DNA of 64,000 nt from Hoplostethus atlanticus (taxonomy: Eukaryota > Chordata > Actinopteri > Trachichthyiformes > Trachichthyidae). The translations under genes and the position numbers were made by a program. How positions within the stretch are numbered: the first letter of the stretch is position 1; every line of letters begins with the position of its first letter. The stretch covers positions 124,001-188,000 of the forward strand of contig JAXDDX010000185.1 of NCBI GenBank assembly GCA_034670405.1, in the 5' to 3' direction. Below are positions 57,328 through 64,000 of the stretch, in pieces. Under the pieces are notes generated by a model. That model did no database searches. It saw nothing but the letters and a program-made list of their open reading frames with translations, and was not told the DNA's origin.

Positions 57328-58375
57328 TGAAGAGATCAAATCGAAGACTAAATGTAGAGGAGGCGTTTCATGAACTGGGTGAAGGGGAATCTGATGGTGG
57401 AGAAGTCTCAGACTTGAGCGATGTGGACTGGAGCGAGGAGGAGTGTTGATTCTGTCTTTAAGCCAGCTGGACCCCGGCGTAAAAAATCCAGACCTAACAA
57501 TGCTGTCCCCGTTCTGCCAGCTGTGCCATCTATTGCCATATCCACTCTATTGGTGCCAGATAGGCATAAGTTATAATTTTTTCATCTAAGCCTATATTAT
57601 TTTGGGCCTTTAATTAGTAACGTTACGCCGTCAATTGGATCGCGCCTCTGTATAGGTCCTATACATTCATGAACGCGCAGCTGCTTCAAAGTGCAAAGTT
57701 GTAAAAAAAAAGAAGTCATAAAAAGTTGTAAAATCAATAAGTAATAATAAGGAATAACAATGTTATAAACGTCAATAGTAGGAGAGCAGGTAGCTGTGCA
57801 AAATGTGCCATCCACACCCGTGCATGTGGCAGAGAGAGCACGCACCGCTTCTCCAGATGCAAGTAGGCCTATTGCAAATGCTCTGGCTAATCTCTCTCAT
57901 TTTAAAATTAATTTCATTCAATTTTTACAACCGAGTCTGCGCACCAACAGCGCACGCCAAGTGCAACATAAAGGATCCACTGGGTGCATTTCTCTGTATA
58001 CTGGACAGGGGAACTATGATAACAGCTTGCGCTAATTTCTATCTCAGGTCGGTTTGGTCCATGGTGGATCAGATGGCTCGGCTTTACTTACTTTAAAGGG
58101 GCTACCCGCAGGTGGTCCGTGGCAGTGTTCTGCAACATTCTGCCGAAGAGCGCGTCAAGGCCAGTCTGACTGTGTATGTTCTGAGAGAGCCGCAACAGTC
58201 AGCAAAACGGAGGCAATGCCAAATAATTAAAAAATACTAATAACAGCTACTGCAAACAGAACAAGACCCTGATCGCATGTGAAGGATGGAAGCGACCTGT
58301 TTGTGGGAAATGCACTACAAGGGAGAAGAGCTTTTGTCCCGGCTGCAGTAAATTAAATTAGGCAACTAACTACTC
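57328..58375 (+). pseudogene. piggyBac-type transposase relic, N- and C-terminal ends only
   Basis: The N-terminal frame MKRSNRRLNVEEAFHELGEG with acidic DGGEVSDLSDVDWSEEE (57328-57449) resembles piggyBac transposase starts. About 800 bp later the frame CKQNKTLIACEGWKRPVCGK, CTTREKSFCPGCSKLN and stop (58252-58362) is the Cys-rich C-terminal finger typical of piggyBac proteins. The catalytic core is deleted. The C-terminal finger lies within the left arm of the inverted repeat described next. Family assignment rests on these two ends only. Confidence 0.6.
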
Positions 58376-58968
58376 GACCTCAGGTTTGTTCAAAATAGCC
58401 CAATCTTTTCCTCTATTTCGTTTCCCCAAAATATGCCAAATTATGCTGTGATTATATGTTCATTATATTGTTCATAATAATAATTATTGAATTCTGAATA
58501 TTAAAATTAGCCTAATTATATTGCATTTCACATGATTATTATTGTGTTTGTCTATTTTCTAATGTTTATTTATTATTACTATTAATTTAGTTATTTTTTA
58601 TTTTCTTTTTATTGTGTGCTATTTTGTGTTGGGACACTGATTCCTGCAGCCAATAAATGTTTTCATTTTGTTTATTGTGTCATGTCTGTATTGAAATACA
58701 TACATCCTAATAGTTGTTCTATCTGATAGAATAGTGTAAAATATTCTATTTTAGCATTGTCAATACTACAGTATTGGCAATAGAGTAGTTAGTTGAGTAG
58801 TTAGTTGCCTAATTTAATTTACTGCAGCCGGGACAAAAGCTCTTCTCCCTTGCAGTGCATTTCCCACAAACAGGTTGCTTCCATCCTTCACATGCGATCA
58901 GGGTCTTGTTCTGTTTGCAGTGGCTATTATTAGTATTTTTTAATTATTTGGCATTGCCTCCATTTTGC
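58202..58968. repeat. 174-bp near-perfect inverted repeat with a 419-bp loop
   Basis: Arms 58202-58375 and 58795-58968 are reverse complements with only a few mismatches; both carry the piggyBac-like C-terminal Cys finger, in opposite orientation. The AT-rich loop (58376-58794) is non-coding. Confidence 0.95.
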
Positions 58969-59464
58969 AAGTCATAGCAAAACAACCTAACAAAACGATT
59001 GATGCATTCTTCAGCAAGAAGAATAAAAGTTCCTCTACTGACAGTCCTCCTATCAACACCCAAAGCCAAGGTGAAGGAGCTGCATCAGCTGGCAATAATG
59101 AAGCAAATACTGCTGTTGCCAATGAAGCTAGCACTTAAAACTTAAAAACTTAAACTATGATAGCGCACAGGCCCTGGCCAAAGCCACAGTGAAAACAATA
59201 GAAGACATGAGAGGAGATGCATTTGCACGTCAAACATTCAATTTCGTCAGGCAACTATGTGACAAAAATGGGTTTGCCGGCCCTTCTGTACCACGAAAAG
59301 GCATACCCGCAAAACGAGGCGGGGGTGACAAGACAACATTTGATAATCCAGAAGATTATTACAGGTGTGAAGTGCTGTACAGAACACTAGACACTCTCAC
59401 GCAACAGCTCCGTGATCGATTCTCAGAGAATGAAATGCACGTTCTGCAGTGCCTTAGTGACCTG

Positions 59465-60067
59465 GGGCCTCATTTATAAAGGTTGCTACGCACAAAAAAG
59501 TGGCGTTAACCGGGGTGAAATGTGCGTACGCATATTTTACCGCAAACGTCGGGATTTATAGAAAAATTCTATGCGGTAAAAGGTGCGCAGTTCTACGCAT
59601 CCTTTCACCCATGCGTAGAGCTCACCGCAAAGTTTTTCAGACACGGGAATCAGCGACGCCCGATGGGGAGATCACAAAATAAAGCTCAGTCCTCTTAAAA
59701 ACATGGTTTTATAAGTGTGCTTTCACAGGGATTGTGGTCTGTTGTATCTGTTAAGCCACTACTTAAAACCTATTTTTATACAAAGGCATTCTCTTAACTC
59801 TTATTTTATTGATTATTTTACCGGGCCGGCGCCAGGATGAAGTGACTGAAGGGGCAGTTTTTCATAAAATAAAACTCAGTGATTTAACCATGCAACAACC
59901 TCAGAAAGGCTAAATAACAACAACATGAGGCTACTGTTCAAAATCAAAGAATACATTTATTAATCAGAGACTCACATAAGAACCGAGCGCTGCAGAGAAT
60001 TTATGAACGATAACGATTCTCTGTCAAAATCAGCAGGGGGAGGCGCGTAGAAACAGCAGTTTGCGGC

Positions 60068-60098
<31 letters not shown>

Positions 60099-60931
60099 CA
60101 CAATGGGGGGAATGTATTTACCACCACGAAAAGCAAGCAGGCTGAGAAACCGAACTAAGTGACGTGTCTGTCTGTCTATCGATCTCCTCCGCTCTGTTTC
60201 AGTGGGCTACTATGGACGCCCTAGCATACACCTATGGAAATATTTTTCTATAGATACATAAAGATTAAACTGAGGGGGCAAAAATACAACTGAGGGGCTA
60301 AGCACAGTTTACTCTCTCATATGTAGCTCCTTATGCTCAATGTTGTATAACTTAATAACTTAATAATTTTTAATTTTTTTTTATCATTTTGTTCATCGTC
60401 AGTTTGTCTACTATTTTTATTTTGTCTTCTAAAGCACTTTGTAACTTAAACTAAAGTTTATTTTTATTATTATTAAGGTGTGCCGGATTATTAGGGCTTG
60501 TGCTGTTCTCCACAATGTGGCCCAGATCCTCTACTGAGCCCCCAAACAGTACACCTTTACGGTGCTCAACCTCAGTGATGAGCACCTCGATCTCGCACTC
60601 CGCAAATTTCGGTTTTCTTGCAGTTGCCGTCTCCGTCTTTCCCTCATTGATAGTCCAACAAAGGCTCCTTAACAATGTCGGCATATTCATGACCTATTTA
60701 GCATTGACCATTTATGGATGATTGTGGGACGACACTGGGAGGAGTAGTGGGAGGACACTGGGAGGAGTACACGAGCGCACAATTCACCGCAGGTGGGTAT
60801 TTATAAAGAGAAGACTGCGTACAGGTGTGCGTCGCACGGTTTGAATATTTTCTTGCGTTAGTAGATTCTGAGGTTTGTGCGTACGCAATGTTTTAGGATG
60901 GAATCTACGCAAAGTTTTATAAATGAGGCCC
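59465..60931 (-). mobile_element. PIF/Harbinger-type non-autonomous element, copy B (1467 bp)
   Basis: Termini GGGCCTCATTTATAAA and its inverse, flanked by CTG on both sides (59462-59464, 60932-60934); the hAT frame rejoins as SDL-VNS. On the minus strand the frame at 60451-60690 contains RKPKFAECEIEVLITEVEHR and KGVLFGG, the start of the Harbinger Myb/SANT-like domain, then stops. About 90% similar by eye to copy A. No transposase gene. Confidence 0.88.
60065..60098. repeat. (CT)n microsatellite, short allele of the tract in copy A
   Basis: About 13 CT units at the site where copy A has 122. Confidence 0.9.
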
Positions 60932-61234
60932 CTGGTGAATTCCCCTGGCATGCCAACAGATGCGAGTCTAAAAAGTGTGTGCCAGACCTACAACATGGAT
61001 GCAGAGGCTCTTGGCAACGAGATCACACTTTTCAACAAAATGTTCAATGATGAACAGCCCAAAGATGACCACCTGTCAAGTTTTGAAAAAAGACTCAAAT
61101 ATTTTGAAGAAACGGCTTTGGAAAATGCATTTTTGAATCTGCAAAAGCTATACAGACTATATCTTACAATACCAGTCACATCTGCGTCAGCAGAATGCAG
61201 TTTCTCCACACTGAGACAGCTGAAAACGTATTAG

Positions 61235-61564
61235 TCTAGTTGCCGGCCCTATACGTCCCATATGAGACCCGGAAATGTCAACTACTCTAAACTTTTTTCA
61301 TGGAAATGTGTTCTATATAGTTAGGAAAGACAAATTAGCTTGGTTGCCACTTCTGAAATGTTGAGCATTTCTCAGAATTCAAGATGGCGGCCGCTCTCTT
61401 GGATGTTGGCCAATTTTCAACTTTTGATCTCGATGACCTAGAGGGTTGTGTAATACCTCTTTTTAGGGGTTTTCGAGGGTGGGGAGTCCATTTCTGGAGT
61501 TATTTTTTTGATACAGAGTCAAAGTCAAGGACAAAATGAAGGTCAAAGGTCAAACTAAGAAACT
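61235..61564. other. Flank containing repeats of AAGGTCAAAGGTCA type
   Basis: No gene. AAAATGAAGGTCAAAGGTCA near 61540 resembles the arms of the long-TIR element at 29.8-32.4 kb (TTGACCTTTGCTATGACC), suggesting it is part of the terminal region of the adjacent transposon gene at 61570-64000. Confidence 0.4.
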
Positions 61565-61569
61565 TTAAT

Positions 61570-64000
61570 GTATTGTAATGTTGTCAAAGATGAGCCAGAG
61601 GTGAAAGCTAATCTTCGAATCTATTGGTTTATTCACCAGTGCAAACAAACAGCACAACACAAGACACTTGACGAGCACGGCCTTGTTGCCCTTCCTCAAG
61701 CAGCCGTACTCGTCGATCAAGGCAGTAGGGACTGGACTCAGCTCGAACTGGAAGATGTCGGCTACATCCACGCTGCGCTGCTGCCCCAAGACCAACAGCT
61801 GACTGAACAGCGTCTCGACATCGTAGATGGCCTTCCCCTTGACAATAACTGCCTTCTTGAGTGTCTCCATTAATTTCACCTTCTTCTTTATGGTTTTGTG
61901 GAAGTCCCTGCTTAGCGAAGCGGAGAACTGCTTGCTCTGCTCACTCCCGATGGCCAGTGCATCCTGAACGTTCACTGTGTCGGGTGCCACTTGGCCGTTG
62001 CAGATGTTATAGACACCTGGATGCTGCTCGTTGAGGGGGTGAGTGTACTTCTCCAGCTCCATTGCAATCTTCCTCCGATCGGCCTCATCCAGTCTCCTTC
62101 TTTCCCCTCCTTCCTCCTTGTGCTTGTTCTTCTCCTCCCCATCTGCTCCACCATGTGGCTTCTCCTCATCCCCAGCTTCACTGTACATTTCTTCCATGGC
62201 GATGTCGAGGTTGGGCGCACACACTAAAACTGTTGACCCACACAGCCACTTGCTCGGCGCTTGTCGAAATGCCCTTCATACCTCCAGCACCCTTTCCTCG
62301 TCTAATATATGTCTGCTCGCCGAACTGATCTGCTGGCACTGCGGTCCCACCGTCCGAGTGCCGACATACGTGCGCGCCTGCCAGTAGGTCCTCCTTGGCA
62401 CGCTGGGGAAGGTGCTCCATCTGTCGCACATACCAGCTCAGATAGCGGGCATAATTGTGGTGACCTGCCGCGAAGAAATATGGCAGCATCGACTTGAGAC
62501 AGTGCTGCTGGAGGAGGAAGTCACCATTCCGCTCTCCGCGCAGGAACATGAGCGCCAGCAGTGTAGGCTTGACGAGGCAGTCCACCCATAGCCTCCCGGT
62601 CGGATGTTCTCTGGCTGTCTCCAGGTAGTCGCTCAGCTCCTGGTATGTCTTGGCGCCATTCGAGTAGAAACTCTGCAGCAACACGGCGATGATGAGACGG
62701 TATGCCCGTAGAGCATTGGTCCAGGCCTTCCCGTTGACGATGCTGGTGATGCCACCAAATGCAGCACTCATGAGAACGTCCACGCCAGATGCCTTCATCA
62801 GTGTCCCTATACAGCCCAGGAAACTCATGAGAGTGTGCATCATGCCCGGGTGAAGTATGAGGTTGGTCCAGCGCTGAGGGTTGTTCCATTGGACTAGGCA
62901 TGCAGTCTGATACAGTTGGAGGTCGACTGAGAGGTGGGTGTACTGCATCCCAAATGTATTGAGAGTCCTTTCGAGATACACAAGTGTAGTCAGAACGGTG
63001 TCAGGGTGAGCAGGCGGCGAGTCAATCATCGGTCCGAACACCACCAGTGTCTTGAGTTTCTGGGCAGAGCCTGCCACCAATCTGTCTTGCTGAGCATTGA
63101 AGCCTGCCCACTCGACTGGCTTGTCATTCTCATGGACTTGCGACAGCCACGCTGCATCTCGGTGCTGACTGAACTGGACTGCAGCGGACTGAAGCTGGGA
63201 CTCTTCAGCAGACAGAGCTTTCGTCAGAAGCAGAGGTGGGTTCAGCTTGGAAGGCCCCGTGTAGTGCTTCCGCTGTATAGCCTGGTGGGTGAGTCGCAGA
63301 GAGCATGCCTCGTGTTTCCTGAGTCGAGGGATCTTGAGCTGCATCACGCCAATGTTTCCTGTCTCGATGATGCCGGCAGGATGCTGGGTGAACTCCATGA
63401 CCATGGTGTGGGTGGTCTTCGTCCCATTAGGGCTTGCGATGTACAAGTCATAGTTGTCAGCCCAGCTGAAGATAGGGCCGATCTCTGTGCTCAAGCCAAG
63501 TTTTTTGTGGTAATCTGACTGGTTGTCTGACACGAACTTGGCCACTGACTTGCGGAAGCGCAGCACTTCGTCATAGGTGCTTGTGATGCCATGCTCGTTG
63601 AGAGTCTTGATGAGCTCTGAACTGCCATGCTTGTGGTGTATTTTCACAGCCAGCCTGAGCGTGGTCTGGTTTCTGCCGGCACCGCCAATGTGCTGCTGAA
63701 TGCACTGAGCCAAGGTCAGTGACGGCTTGGTGATGGCGCCCCCTGATACGAGGCTAGAGACTAGATTAAGAAGAGTAACACTGGTGCTCTCGATGACCTT
63801 GTGACGAGCATAGGCATTGAGGTTGTAGTCCCCAGGCCTAGGTGTCGCCATGACCTCGCTCCGGATCTTCCTCACCAGCTTCTCCAGCTCGTCGTCGTCG
63901 CCCTTGCTCTTGCTTATCTTGACAATTTTGATAAACTTTCCAAGATTGGCCTTAAATCCAACTACGCTGTCGCAGCCCTCGATGTGGAACATGAGCAGCT
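61570..64000 (-). CDS. Large uncharacterised transposon-associated protein, partial at both ends
   Basis: The minus-strand frame is open from the window's right edge to 62178 (604+ codons) and, after one frameshift near 62215, to about 61600 (219-codon frame, 61565-62224). Landmarks: YDEVLRFRKSVAKFV, WADNYDLYIASPNG, VVFGPMIDSPPAHPDTVLTT, YTHLSVDLQLYQTACLVQW, LHPGMMHTLMSFLGCIGTLM, HPTGRLWVDCLVKP, FFAAGHHNYARYLSWYVRQM, GAHVCRH, DQFGEQTYIRRGKGAGG, and in the second frame KYTHPLNEQHPGVYNICNGQ, FDE-like IDEYGCLRKGNKAVL. This is an unnamed family common in fish, amphibian and cnidarian genomes, in my recollection linked to DNA transposons. Spaced Asp residues would fit an RNase H-like core, but that is inference. 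GC-richer than its surroundings, so probably a young insertion. Confidence 0.6.

Larger units (their letters stand above)
58973..61234 (+). pseudogene. hAT-type transposase relic split by Harbinger copy B
   Basis: An N-terminal scrap QPNKTIDAFFSKKNKSSS (58982) is followed, after an internal deletion, by ALAKATVKTIEDMRGDAF, VRQLCDKNGFAGPSVPRK and YYRCEVLYRTLDTLTQQL to CLSDL (59464). After the inserted element the frame continues VNSPGMPTDASLKSVCQTYN, SSFEKRLKYFEETALENAF and LYRLYLTIPVTSASAECSFS, the hAT C-terminal dimerisation motif (61130-61234), then a stop in place of the final residues. This is the type with an N-terminal TTF-like finger, here lost with the catalytic core. Dead. Confidence 0.8.

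Overview
The window looks like nuclear DNA of a ray-finned (probably teleost) fish. It holds one recognisable single-copy host gene, split over four short exons on the minus strand, inside a dense field of fish-type transposable elements: Tc1/mariner, hAT, PIF/Harbinger, CACTA-like, Helentron, piggyBac, L2, L1 and Rex/CR1-like LINEs, and an HE1-like V-SINE. Introns, splice signals, AT-rich spacers and long microsatellites rule out a prokaryote. I see no operon, CRISPR array or bacterial mobile element.

Host gene. Coding exons 1-4 of abcc1 (multidrug resistance-associated protein 1) run right to left: exon 1 at 49812-49859, exon 2 at 46530-46706, exon 3 at 8447-8575, exon 4 at 3853-3990. Together they give 164 residues, covering the extracellular N-terminus and transmembrane helices 1-4 of TMD0. 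All junctions are phase 0 with GT/AG signals. Intron 1 is about 3.1 kb, intron 3 about 4.5 kb, and intron 2 about 38 kb and almost wholly mobile DNA. A TATA-less, ETS-site-rich promoter-like segment lies just upstream of exon 1 (about 49860-50100). The rest of the gene lies left of the window.

Layout. 1-3.8 kb: intron 4 with a hAT MITE. 4-8.4 kb (intron 3): a Tc1 relic split by a Harbinger element with a (TC)122 tract, then L2 and hAT relics. 8.6-46.5 kb (intron 2): SINEs; two Rex-like LINE relics; a nearly complete but inactivated LINE (14.7-18.0 kb); a composite (22-33 kb) in which a Helentron Rep-helicase-endonuclease gene is split first by a CACTA-like element and then by a long-TIR element; an inverted pair of a transposon-like first exon (12.4 and 36.0 kb); an L1 tail; and a Tc1 copy. 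47.2-48.5 kb (intron 1): an intact-ended hAT MITE. 50-64 kb (upstream flank): SINE, Harbinger relic, LTR-like sequence, a piggyBac relic ending in a 174-bp inverted repeat, a hAT gene split by a second GGGCCTCATTTATAAA Harbinger element, and at the right edge a long open frame of an uncharacterised transposon-associated protein family.

The mobile genes do not form a pathway. Their logic is nested insertion: in several cases the host reading frame can be followed across an insertion, which gives target-site duplications and relative ages. No clearly intact autonomous element is present. The best-preserved frames are the CACTA-like transposase (one frameshift), the LINE reverse transcriptase, the Helentron helicase and the right-edge family.
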